Of a stretch of 64,000 bases of DNA, positions 1-8,382 are shown one piece after another. This DNA is from Kordia sp. (lineage in GTDB: Bacteria; Bacteroidota; Bacteroidia; Flavobacteriales; Flavobacteriaceae): NCBI RefSeq assembly GCF_022447245.1, contig NZ_JAKVBC010000003.1, positions 186,001-250,000 of the forward strand, in the 5' to 3' direction. A program made the translations under genes and the position numbers. The notes beneath the pieces were generated by a model. It worked only from the letters and a program-made list of their open reading frames with translations. It searched no databases and had not been told where the DNA came from. Numbering within the stretch: the first letter of the stretch is position 1; every line of letters starts with the position of its first letter.

Positions 1-969
1 TACGAGTAAAAATAATGAAAGGGCAATACGGCGTAATTCCGAAAAACGTTTCAAACCCTTCTGATTTCCTACTCTAACCGTAGCTGCAACACTTAATCCC
101 ATAGCAACCATAAAGGTCATCGATGATAAATTCAATGCAATTTGATTGGCTGCTTGTGGATTCTTTCCTAAAGTACCAGACAACCAAATAGCTGCTGTAA
201 AGATGGCTACTTCAAATAACATTTGTAACGAGGATGGAAACCCTAAAGAAATAATCTTTTTAAGCACTGATTTTTGAATCTCTCTAAAATTAAAATTGGT
301 TACATAACTTTTAAATTTCTGTTTGTAGCGCAATAGCAGCCAAATAAATACTAGCATAACCACACGAGAAGCCAACGTTCCTATAGCAGCACCAATAATA
401 CCCCATTTCGGAAAAATCCAGATCCCAAAAATCAGAAAATAATTAATTACAACATTCACCACATTCGCCAAGAGTGTTGCCCACATGGAATATTTTGTTT
501 GCGATAAACCATCTGCAAATTGTTTGAATGCCTGAAACATGATCAACGGAATCAACGAAGCTGCTACCAAGTTTAAGTATGGCATTGCTAACGCAACTAC
601 TTCATCAGGTTGTTCCATTTCATACATAAGCGGTTTGGCCAGCATAACTCCTAAAAAAACAGCAATTCCAATACCTGTACAAAGTATCAAACCATGTTTT
701 AGGGCACTTTTTACTTTCAATGTATCACCCATGGCATCAGCTTCAGCAACCAAAGTTGTAATTGCTGTAGAAAATCCAATACCAAGTGACATGGCAATGA
801 ATAAAAAACTGTTTCCAAGTGATACGGCAGCCAATTCTGCAGGACCTAATTGTCCAACCATAGCATTGTCTACAAAAGCCACAAAAGTATGCCCTAGCAT
901 TCCTAAAATAATAGGTGATGCTATCTTTAGATTATATCGAAATTCTTTAGTGTAATTTTGTAAGATCAC
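1..969 (-). CDS. MATE family efflux transporter (3' end cut by window edge)
   Basis: Multidrug and toxin extrusion transporter of the inner membrane, exporting drugs or metabolites against Na+ or H+. Reading the minus strand gives a continuous membrane protein with the MATE N-terminal signature LGMLGHTFVAFVDNAMVGQLG, followed by long hydrophobic helices, with about 320 residues visible of a usual ~450. The remaining C-terminus lies outside the window. No ATG is available in this frame near the N-terminus. I chose the GTG at 967-969, because it gives the N-terminus ILQNYTKEF typical of flavobacterial homologues and lies about 20 bases after a TATATTTG promoter element. Nothing looks broken. 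The substrate cannot be told from sequence. Confidence 0.9.
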   Translation of the reverse strand, partial: MILQNYTKEFRYNLKIASPIILGMLGHTFVAFVDNAMVGQLGPAELAAVSLGNSFLFIAMSLGIGFSTAITTLVAEADAMGDTLKVKSALKHGLILCTGIGIAVFLGVMLAKPLMYEMEQPDEVVALAMPYLNLVAASLIPLIMFQAFKQFADGLSQTKYSMWATLLANVVNVVINYFLIFGIWIFPKWGIIGAAIGTLASRVVMLVFIWLLLRYKQKFKSYVTNFNFREIQKSVLKKIISLGFPSSLQMLFEVAIFTAAIWLSGTLGKNPQAANQIALNLSSMTFMVAMGLSVAATVRVGNQKGLKRFSELRRIALSLFLLV

Positions 970-988
970 TGCTATGTTTTTAACGAGG

Positions 989-996
989 CAAATATA
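989..996 (-). promoter_or_regulatory. Probable -7 element (TATATTTG) of the MATE gene
   Basis: TATATTTG on the minus strand matches the Bacteroidota -7 consensus TAnnTTTG. It lies 20 bases before the proposed GTG start. No clear -33 TTG is seen at the usual distance, so this is a half-match. Confidence 0.4.
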
Positions 997-1044
997 GTCC
1001 ACTTTTATGGTAAACACTCATACTTTCGGGTGAATTTATCCTTT

Positions 1045-1064
1045 CCATTTTATAAATTGAACAG
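1045..1064 (+). repeat. 20-bp direct repeat, left copy
   Basis: The 20 bases from CCATTTTA to TTGAACAG are identical to 2169-2188 in the same orientation. The two copies bracket the three small peptide genes. This copy lies upstream of the first peptide gene, the other just past the stop codon of the TPR/AraC regulator. The role is unknown: possible trace of cassette insertion or duplication, or a shared operator. Confidence 0.6.
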
Positions 1065-1116
1065 CTTGTTTTTTAAAACAGAAATACTACTCCTTTCTTT
1101 CGGCTTACACACCTCC

Positions 1117-1124
1117 TAAATTTG
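1117..1124 (+). promoter_or_regulatory. Probable -7 element (TAAATTTG) of the first peptide gene
   Basis: TAAATTTG matches the Bacteroidota TAnnTTTG element, 74 bases before the ATG at 1199, leaving a leader of roughly 65 nt. Sequence at the -33 position is TTTC rather than TTTG. Confidence 0.4.
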
Positions 1125-1198
1125 TACTCATGAATTGCAGAGTGGCTTAATATAATTGCAATTTATAACTCAAATTATTAACTTAAAAACTTGAAATT

Positions 1199-1387
1199 AT
1201 GAAGAAAAACATTTTAAACATTAAAGGAGTTTCGGCTATTTCAAAGCAAGATCAAAGCCAAATTAATGGCGGAGCTGGTGGTTTCTTCGGTTGCGGATGC
1301 GATTGTGCAGGGCGCGTAACTGGACCAAAGTATTGTGAGGATTTAATTGCTTGTCCTCAAATATATACTTGTGATGACGATATATAA
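1199..1387 (+). CDS. Cys-rich GG-leader peptide precursor, paralogue 1
   Basis: A 62-residue peptide with two parts. The leader (residues 1-25) is rich in Lys, Asn and Ile and ends in INGG, like double-glycine leaders cleaved by C39 peptidase transporters. The core has six cysteines in a GCGCDC...YC...AC...TC pattern. It resembles the small bacteriocin-like precursors common in Flavobacteriia. It is clearly homologous to the peptide at 1613: both share the leader pattern NILNIKG and the core pattern CGCDCAGRVTGP. A hairpin terminator follows. No modification enzyme or exporter is adjacent, so maturation would have to occur in trans. Product and activity are unknown. The coding call rests on the paralogue: conservation is at the protein level and the gene is isolated by its own terminator. 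Confidence 0.75.
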   Translation: MKKNILNIKGVSAISKQDQSQINGGAGGFFGCGCDCAGRVTGPKYCEDLIACPQIYTCDDDI

Positions 1388-1457
1388 CATACAATTTTTA
1401 AAAGCGAACAAAAGTAAATGTAGTCATACATAAGCAGACTACCATTTAGGGGAAAGA

Positions 1458-1489
1458 AAGGCTTCTGATAAACATCACGGAGCCTTTTT
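1458..1489 (+). terminator. Rho-independent terminator after peptide gene 1
   Basis: Stem AAGGCTTC (1458-1465) pairs with GGAGCCTT (1479-1486) with one G-T wobble, and is followed by a T run. Confidence 0.7.
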
Positions 1490-1612
1490 GAGCTAAAGTC
1501 TCCTTTTGAAGATATTGCTATTAAAAAAACTAAGAGCTACAATTCTTAACCCAAAGAAGGTGATCCCTGAAAAACCTTTCATAGAGTAAGAACTAACTAA
1601 ACTTTTTTAATC

Positions 1613-1822
1613 ATGAAAAATATATTAAATATTAAAGGTGCCTCAAAAATTTCTAAAACTGAGCAAAGCCAAATTAACGGTGGAGCTGGTTGGAACATTG
1701 GCGATTTAGACTTATCAAAATGCGGATGTGATTGCGCAGGACGCGTAACAGGACCTTTTTATTGCCACAATTTAATTGGTTGTTTACAAGTATACACTTG
1801 TGATGATGCACAAACATCATAA
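1613..1822 (+). CDS. Cys-rich GG-leader peptide precursor, paralogue 2
   Basis: A 69-residue tandem paralogue of the peptide at 1199. The leader again ends in the motif SQINGG, and the core keeps the block CGCDCAGRVTGP followed by a single variable residue, YC, a Leu-Ile pair, a further Cys, and YTCDD at the end. All six cysteines are conserved. The main difference is a longer spacer after the GG site (GWNIGDLDLSK instead of GGFFG) and a different C-terminal tail. It has its own ATG and a strong following hairpin, so the two peptides are probably separate transcription units produced by duplication. The function is unknown. A secreted, disulphide- or thioether-linked peptide is a reasonable inference. 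Confidence 0.75.
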   Translation: MKNILNIKGASKISKTEQSQINGGAGWNIGDLDLSKCGCDCAGRVTGPFYCHNLIGCLQVYTCDDAQTS

Positions 1823-1854
1823 TTTTAGTAGTTATTAGGTTACTAAAAGTTAAA

Positions 1855-1886
1855 AAAGGCTACTTGTTTGGTTGCAAGAAGCCTTT
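1855..1886. terminator. Bidirectional hairpin terminator between convergent peptide genes
   Basis: AAAGGCTACTTG (1855-1866) pairs with CAAGAAGCCTTT (1875-1886) with one mismatch and an 8-base loop. It has A/T runs on both sides and serves the plus-strand peptide at 1613 and the minus-strand peptide at 1908. Confidence 0.75.
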
Positions 1887-1907
1887 AACACTTATTGTTG
1901 TATCAAA

Positions 1908-2099
1908 TTAATTGGTTGTATCACATTGTGTATTGTGTGAAGTCGATTGTGTGCGTCCTCCTTTAGGTGTCCTTGATTCTTCCGAGGCACAATTGGGAAT
2001 CAGCGTATTAGGATTTGTTCCTTTTCCAATAATGTTGAGTGAATCGACTCTGGCAATCTTTATTTTGGTAAATCTTAATATTTTTCGTTCAGTTTTCAT
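1908..2099 (-). CDS. Putative class I lanthipeptide-type precursor
   Basis: A 63-residue peptide. The N-terminal part (KILRFTKIKIARVDSLNII) matches the amphipathic leader seen in Bacteroidota class I lanthipeptide precursors: alternating Leu/Lys, then I-A-x-L/V-x-S-L, then I-x-G-G. Here the processing motif is GKG instead of KGG. The following ~37 residues hold two Cys and many Ser/Thr, as expected for a lanthionine-forming core. It faces the two Cys-rich peptides and is followed by the shared terminator. Upstream lies the 3' end of the TPR/AraC regulator. The call depends on leader resemblance only, and no LanB or LanC is in the window. A plus-strand ORF overlaps this gene but has no leader-like features. 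Confidence 0.55.
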   Translation of the reverse strand: MKTERKILRFTKIKIARVDSLNIIGKGTNPNTLIPNCASEESRTPKGGRTQSTSHNTQCDTTN

Positions 2100-2168
2100 T
2101 GTAAATATGTTTGTTAAGTTTACCTAAATATACACAACAGCCATCAATAATTGCTAAAAAAAGGCTTG

Positions 2169-2188
2169 CCATTTTATAAATTGAACAG
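2169..2188 (+). repeat. 20-bp direct repeat, right copy
   Basis: Perfect copy of 1045-1064, separated from it by about 1.1 kb containing the three peptide genes. It sits 7 bases beyond the stop codon of the minus-strand regulator. Confidence 0.6.
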
Positions 2189-2194
2189 ACTTAT

Positions 2195-3886
2195 TTAACG
2201 GATTTTTTTTAAGTAAGTAGATGGGTTTTCTCCTGTTTTGGATTTGAATGCGCGTGAAAAAGATCCATGACTTTTATAACCCACTTCTTTGGCGATAGCC
2301 TTGATAGTATACATACGAAATTTCTTATCTTCTTCTAGTCTATTGAGCGTATACTGAATGCGAAGATTATTTAAATACTCTGTAAATGTCATCTTTTTGT
2401 GCGTATTCAAAATGGTAGACAAATAAGTTGTATTCGTGTCTATTTTTTTAGCTGTAGCATAGAGATTATATTTGGGATTTAGATAAAATTCTTGCGCTTC
2501 TAAGTTTTTCAGTTTTTGCAAAATTTCATCCACCGTTTTATCACTTTTAATTGTGGTTTGCGATGGTGTTTTTTCCTTTTTTTCTGTAACGACTTCCAGT
2601 TCTTTTGGAGTTTCGTTTTGAAGTACTACTGGGATTTTTTTCTTTCTAAATTGTCTATACAATAAAAACCCAAACACAACAATTACACCAATAGCAATGC
2701 TCAAGAAGGTATAAAAACGCTTCTCATCCTTTTGATGTTGTGCTTCAAATTTATTTTTAATTTTTTCTATTTTGTATTGTGTAGCTGTTTGAAATACTGT
2801 TGCCTTGTTTTCCTTTGCTAAAATGTTTGCATTAATCTCTGTTGCTTTTTGTCGATATATAGATTCTTGCTCAAAGTTTTTACTTTCCTTATGCACATTG
2901 GCTTCCAACACCAAAGCATCATAATAACCTGTTTCTAAAAGCTGATCTTCCGCGTATCTAAGTTCCAATTCTTTTAACAAATTCAACGCTAGTTCCGTTT
3001 CTCCTTTTTGAAAATGATAGTCTGCCAACAAATACATGACTTTAGAGACTTGTTTTTCATTTCTTGCATCTGTAAATATTTCTTTAGATGCAATTAGATT
3101 TGAATATGCTTCTGGAAATTTTTTTTGTGCAATATTAGTCTTGCCTTTTAGTTCAAACAAATATGCTTTTCCTTCAATATCATTATAATAATCAGCAATA
3201 ATAATTCCTTTGTCAATGAACAACATTGCAGAGTCTAACTCTTTCTCTGCTTGATAAGCTTTTGCCAAAAACATGTGGTAATTGATATAATCCTCTACAT
3301 AATTAATAGAATCTTTTGTGATTAAATCCTTCTCTTCTATCGTATTAATGGCTTCTGCAAAACTTTCCTTTGCTTCTTGAAAATTATTCAAATCCAAGCT
3401 CAAAATTCCCATATTCCCATTAATATTAATCAATTGCAAGGTACGTTTATTCCGTTCTGCAACTTCATAAGCATCTAATAATATTTCACCTGCTTTGTAT
3501 TTATTTCCTAATTCAATTTCTGTGGTTGCAATAGCAATTTTCGTTTGCACATAACGTGCACTATCAGCATCATCAGAAATACTTTGCAGGGCTTTATCAT
3601 ATTCGGTCATGGCTTCTTTGTAAATGCCTCTGCTTTGGTAAAAGGCTCCTAAATAAAAATGTGCTCGATATGTATGTATAGAATCATTGAAAGTCGTTGC
3701 TTTATGAAAATACTCCATACGAAGTTCCATCATCGTATCAGTTTCTATTCCTTGATAATTAAGTAGCATTTCCTCAGCTTCTTCTAATATTGTTTTCACA
3801 TTATCATTTGTGCTTGATGACTGTGTAGAATATGCGCAAGCATAAATTAAGATACATACTAAACAATAGTAAAAAAAGCGGTTCAT
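2195..3886 (-). CDS. TPR-containing membrane-anchored AraC-family regulator
   Basis: A 563-residue one-component regulator of a kind common in Flavobacteriia. It starts with a signal or lipoprotein-like segment (LIYACAYS near residue 15) and continues with several tetratricopeptide repeats through about residue 380. One transmembrane helix follows near residues 390-412 (SIAIGVIVVFGFLLY, then basic QFRKKK), then a linker and a C-terminal AraC-type double helix-turn-helix (about 465-560, including KEVGYKSHGSFSRAFKSKTG and the final NPSTYLKKIR). The TPR part would be periplasmic and the DNA-binding part cytoplasmic. It stands alone next to the peptide island, so control of those peptides is possible but unproven. 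Confidence 0.85.
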   Translation of the reverse strand: MNRFFYYCLVCILIYACAYSTQSSSTNDNVKTILEEAEEMLLNYQGIETDTMMELRMEYFHKATTFNDSIHTYRAHFYLGAFYQSRGIYKEAMTEYDKALQSISDDADSARYVQTKIAIATTEIELGNKYKAGEILLDAYEVAERNKRTLQLININGNMGILSLDLNNFQEAKESFAEAINTIEEKDLITKDSINYVEDYINYHMFLAKAYQAEKELDSAMLFIDKGIIIADYYNDIEGKAYLFELKGKTNIAQKKFPEAYSNLIASKEIFTDARNEKQVSKVMYLLADYHFQKGETELALNLLKELELRYAEDQLLETGYYDALVLEANVHKESKNFEQESIYRQKATEINANILAKENKATVFQTATQYKIEKIKNKFEAQHQKDEKRFYTFLSIAIGVIVVFGFLLYRQFRKKKIPVVLQNETPKELEVVTEKKEKTPSQTTIKSDKTVDEILQKLKNLEAQEFYLNPKYNLYATAKKIDTNTTYLSTILNTHKKMTFTEYLNNLRIQYTLNRLEEDKKFRMYTIKAIAKEVGYKSHGSFSRAFKSKTGENPSTYLKKIR

Positions 3887-4109
3887 AACGAATATTTATA
3901 TCCTTTTGGGAAAATAAAGTTTTTTTAAAAATATGACAAAGCATTCTCTTTACTTTTTTTAGAAACATCAAAAATTAGGGATATTATCTATAAAAGTCGA
4001 TATCAAAGCAATCTCAAAATAAGCTTTTTAACTTGATTTTAAGAAATAAAACTTCATGAAAAAGTTACTTTTGAAATTAATTAGCAATCCCAAAAATTAA
4101 AAAGTAATT

Positions 4110-6728
4110 ATGACATTGAAATCTCAATCAAAAAACAGGATATTTTTGGTCTTGATTTTACTGTTTGCATTTTTAGCTTCCCCTGACGCTAATGCATAAC
4201 GTAAAAAAAGAAAAAAGGGCAAAAAAGGCGATACAGAGAACGTTGAACCAAAGAAGAAATCGAGCAAAAAATCTATTGCAGATTTAACAAAAAAAAGTAA
4301 AAAGATGGAAGGTCTTTTTACTATCTATCAAGATACAATTACTGGTGCGCTTCAAATGGTTATTTCTAAAGATCAATTAGAGAAAGAGTTTATTTATTTT
4401 AGTCAAATTAATGATGGTGTTATGGATATTGGAGCATTTAGAGGCTCTTACAGAGGTTCTAAAATTTTCACCGTTAAGAAATACTTCAACAAAATAGAAT
4501 TTGTTACTAAAAACAATTCATACTATTATAACCCTGAAAGTGCTTTGGCAAAATCAGCAGGTGCTAATATCAGTGAAGGTGTGATGGCTAGTATCAAAAT
4601 TGAAGCGACAGATGATGAAAAAGGCTTGTATTTAATCAAAGCCGATGACATCTTTTTAAAAGAAACATTTTCACAAATAAAGCCACCTCGTTTTCCTGGG
4701 CAAGGTCCATTTGCATTTACATTAGGAAATCTAAATAAAGGAAAATCAAAAGTAAATGCTATTAAAAATTATCCAGAAAATACAGATTTAGTAATAGAAT
4801 ATGTATACTCTAAGCCAGCTGTTTTAAATGGCGGATCTAATGCAGTGACAGATGGAAGAAACGTGACCATTAAGGTAAATCATAGTTTGATTCAGATTCC
4901 TGATAATACGTATGTTCCTCGATTTGATGATCCTAGAGTTGGATATTTCACTACGCAGGTTACCGATATGACTACGCCAAGCAATACGCCATATAGAGAT
5001 TATGTGCATAGATGGCATTTAGAGAAAAAAGATCCTAATGCTGCAATTTCTGAACCTGTGGAGCCAATTACCTGGTGGATTGAGAATACAACACCTCATG
5101 AATACAGAGAAACAATCAAAGAAGCTGTATTGCGTTGGAACATCGCATTTGAAAAAGCAGGGTTCAAAAATGCAATGGTGGTAAAAGTTCAACCAGATGA
5201 TGCTGATTGGGACGCAGGAGATATTCGTTACAATGTATTACGATGGACATCTTCGCCAAGACCTCCATTTGGTGGATATGGACCTAGTTTTGTAAACCCA
5301 AGAACTGGACAAATTTTAGGTGCTGATGTAATGTTAGAATATACTCACCAAACCAATAGAGTTCGTTATGAAAGGTTATTTGAAACTATGAGTGAATATT
5401 CTATAGATAATTTAGAAGACGCAGAAAAAGAATTGCAAAATTTCAAAAACTATTACAAACAATGTTCAATAGGAGATTTAATGCACGAAAACAGTGTTTT
5501 TGGGGCTACAGCTTTGACGATTATGAATGCTTCCGAAGAAGAAAAAGAAGTATTACGTAATGAAGGATTAACACACTTAATTATGCACGAAGTTGGTCAT
5601 ACCTTAGGATTAAATCATAACATGAAATCAAGTCAATTGCATTCTCCAGCACAATTAGCTGATAAAGAATATATCAAAGGAAAAGCCTTAACAGGTTCTG
5701 TAATGGACTATGAAGCCATTAATGTTACTAATGATAGAGAACAACAAGGGCACTATTTTACAACAACATTAGGTCCATACGATATTTGGGCAATTGAGTT
5801 TGGGTATAAACCCGTAAAGACGTTAAAAGAACTCGATGATATCTTAAAAAGATCAACAGAGCCAGAATTGATTTTTGGTAATGATGCTGACGACATGAGA
5901 AGTCCCGGAAAAGCAATTGATCCAAGAGTCATGGTTGGTGATTTATCTAACGATCAAATTACTTATTCTATCAACAGAATTAAGTTGGTAAATGATATGA
6001 CAAAGAATCTACGCTCTAAGTACAACGATTATGGAAAGTCATACCAAAATTTAGTAGTTGCACATAGTATTTTACAAAGTCAAAAATCTAGCGCGGTAAA
6101 TGTAATATCACGTTTCATTGGTGGTGTCTATGTAGATAGAGCAATGCAAGGACAAGCTGGCGGAACACAACCGTATACGCCAGTAAGTTATGAAGATCAA
6201 AAAAGAGCTATGAAAGCCTTAAAAGACTATTTATTTGCTCCAAATGCAAATGATATTCCTGCAGATTTGTATTCGCACTTGGCAAGACAACGTAGAGGAT
6301 TTAATTTAGGGCGTGGCACAGAAGATCCAAAAATTCATAATACTGCCTTACGCAGACAAATGGGCGTTTTAGCACATTTATTACATCCAAATACTTTACA
6401 ACGTATTGTAGATTCTGAGTTATACGGAAATAAGTATAAGATTCAAGAATACATGAGAGAATTGAATAAAGCAATTTTTAATGCAGATATCAATACTTCT
6501 GTGAATTCATTCAGACAAAATTTACAGTTAGAATATACAAATATGTTAGTTCAAATGTTAACTGGAAGATCTAAAGGACGTTTTAATAATATTGCACAAT
6601 CCATGGCAATTTATAACTTAAAGACCATCCGAAGATTTGCAGCTAATGGTTTAGGTGATTTAGCTACGAAAGCTCACAAGTCACACTTAAAAACTATGAT
6701 TGACAATGCACTGAAAGAAATCAAATAG
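4110..6728 (+). pseudogene. Zinc-dependent metalloprotease (DUF5117/DUF5118 type) with an in-frame stop in its signal peptide
   Basis: The gene starts at ATG 4110 with a clear signal peptide (core RIFLVLILLFAFLASP, then DANA). It meets TAA at 4197-4199 exactly at the predicted cleavage site, then continues in the same frame through a Lys-rich stretch into 807 intact residues from ATG 4305. Downstream sequence includes HEVGHTLGLNHN (HExxHxxGxxH zinc site, near residue 428 counted from 4305), a Met-turn-like SVMDYEA and the family's long C-terminal helical domain. Related flavobacterial proteins are secreted, so translation from 4305 alone would lack export. CAA to TAA (Gln after ANA, a common +1 residue) is the simplest origin. 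A terminator hairpin follows. This could be a recent nonsense mutation, a sequence error or readthrough; everything else is undamaged. Confidence 0.8.
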
Positions 6729-6755
6729 TTACAGATTTTTATAAAAAACATAAAG

Positions 6756-6785
6756 AGGCTTCTTCAGTATTGAAGCCTTTTTTTA
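6756..6785 (+). terminator. Terminator after the metalloprotease gene
   Basis: AGGCTTC (6756-6762) pairs with GAAGCCT (6772-6778), followed by TTTTTTT. Confidence 0.75.
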
Positions 6786-6929
6786 TGTGCATCATAAATT
6801 ATACTTACTTAAATTACAGTTAGTTAAAAACTACACTTCTTTATCAAATAGCGAAAATGCACGTTATTTCTTTCTTTTTTTAGGCGTGAATTTGATATAA
6901 TTAATCATTAACCTGTAAATTTTTTAATC

Positions 6930-7268
6930 ATGTCTGGAAGAAAAACATTCAACAACAATTCTAAGAATTATATTAATGTAATTTTTTTAGTACGCCAAAG
7001 AAATGACATTCAAAAACCATCTTTGGAAGAAAAATTCTCTTTAAACCCAAGAAAATAAGGAAAAGAAGTAACCTATGGAAATTCTACTAACATTTTCCTA
7101 AACGGATTGGTATTTGAATATAAAGATGAAGAAAGGCAATCTTTAACCAATGCACGGGAAGAAGTCATAGCCACAGGAACAGCTCCAACTTTTGATTGGC
7201 AATTGAATACGCATAGTATCATTACCATAAATAGTGCTGATGGCTTAGATATTTCAGCTAGTAACTAA
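6930..7268 (+). pseudogene. Small unknown protein gene with an in-frame TAA
   Basis: From ATG 6930 the frame encodes about 112 residues interrupted by TAA at 7056-7058 (after SLNPRK). The frame then continues as GKEVTYGNSTN and on to a natural stop at 7266-7268, immediately before a strong hairpin. Codon use and the soluble beta-rich look (NTHSIITINSADGLDISASN at the end) are uniform on both sides of the stop, so this reads as one gene with one lesion. CAA to TAA would restore it. The family is not recognised and there is no signal peptide. The gene stands alone between the metalloprotease and purC. Confidence 0.6.
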
Positions 7269-7307
7269 AAAAGTAAAGCGGCATTTTTTAATGCCGCTTT
7301 ACTTTTT
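7268..7307. terminator. Strong bidirectional terminator
   Basis: An 18-bp perfect stem centred on GCGGCATT...AATGCCGC (7268-7285 with 7290-7307), with A and T runs on both sides. It serves the broken small gene on the plus strand and purC on the minus strand. Confidence 0.9.
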
Positions 7308-7327
7308 GTATTGAGTATTTATAAAAT

Positions 7328-8278
7328 TTACTTCGCTAAAAACGAAACTACATTCTCCTCAATTCTCTTGTTAATATCATTCACATCTCCTTTTTCAAAA
7401 GTATCACCTGTAATATTTTCGTATAATTCAGTATAACGATCAGAAACAGAATTGATATATTCATCACTCATAAAAGGCACTTCTTGTCCTTCTTTTCCTT
7501 GAAAACCATTACTAATTAGCCATTGACGTACAAATTCCTTGGACAATTGTTTTTGCGGTTCTTGCTTCGCTTGTAATTCCTCGTAAGTATCTGCGTAAAA
7601 ATAACGAGAAGAATCTGGTGTATGAATTTCATCGATTAAAACAATTTTACCGTCTTTTGTTTTTCCAAATTCATATTTGGTATCTACTAAGATCAATCCA
7701 CGTTCTTGGGCAATTTTTGTCCCTTCTTCAAACAATAAACGTGTATATTTTTCTAATTGAATATAATCTTCTTCTGAAACAATTCCACGAGCAAGAATAT
7801 CTTCACGAGAAATATCTTCATCATGTTCGCCCATTTCGGCTTTCGTTGCTGGCGTGATGATTGGTGATGGAAATTTATCATTTTCAATCATTCCTTCTGG
7901 CATTTCCACTCCACAAAGCATTCGTTTTCCTGCTTTGTATTCACGTGCTGCATGACCTGATAAATAGCCACGAATGACCATTTCTACTTTAAAAGGTTCA
8001 CAATTGTGTCCGATAGCTACATTTGGATCTGGTGTTGCAATCAACCAATTTGGTACTAAATGCTCCGTAGCTTTCATCATTTTGGTTGCAATTTGATTTA
8101 AAATTTGCCCTTTGAAAGGAATTCCTTTAGGCATCACTACATCAAAAGCTGACAAACGATCAGTGGCAATCATGACCAATAGATCATCATTGATTGTATA
8201 TACCTCACGTACTTTTCCTGTGTATTTTGCTGTTTGATTCGGAAAATTAAAATTCGTAGCCGTAATTGTATTACTCAT
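7328..8278 (-). CDS. purC: Phosphoribosylaminoimidazole-succinocarboxamide synthase (SAICAR synthetase)
   Basis: Cytoplasmic purine-biosynthesis enzyme joining CAIR and aspartate with ATP to form SAICAR. At 316 residues it is of normal length for the longer bacterial/fungal type. Visible family features are GKVREVY near the N-terminus (nucleotide-binding loop), [38 protein letters not shown] and [13 protein letters not shown]. It begins with ATG at 8278 and ends just before the bidirectional terminator. It is followed on the same strand, further upstream, by phoH with a 104-base gap, so the two may share a transcript. Nothing is unusual. Confidence 0.96.
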   Translation of the reverse strand: MSNTITATNFNFPNQTAKYTGKVREVYTINDDLLVMIATDRLSAFDVVMPKGIPFKGQILNQIATKMMKATEHLVPNWLIATPDPNVAIGHNCEPFKVEMVIRGYLSGHAAREYKAGKRMLCGVEMPEGMIENDKFPSPIITPATKAEMGEHDEDISREDILARGIVSEEDYIQLEKYTRLLFEEGTKIAQERGLILVDTKYEFGKTKDGKIVLIDEIHTPDSSRYFYADTYEELQAKQEPQKQLSKEFVRQWLISNGFQGKEGQEVPFMSDEYINSVSDRYTELYENITGDTFEKGDVNDINKRIEENVVSFLAK

Positions 8279-8382
8279 TATTGTTGTGTTGTGTGTTGTT
8301 GCTGGTTTTGGCTGTTAGCTGTTAACTAAAATAATTTTTCATATGATTCAATATTCAATTGCAAAGTGAGAGGAGTCAAAGT

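Noticed and set aside
539-955. Plus-strand ORF over the MATE gene
   Set aside because: Pure shadow of a conserved membrane transporter read from the opposite strand.
1912-2127. Plus-strand ORF opposite the lanthipeptide-type gene
   Set aside because: No leader, membrane or domain features, and it lies antisense to a better-supported small gene with a terminator placed for the minus strand.
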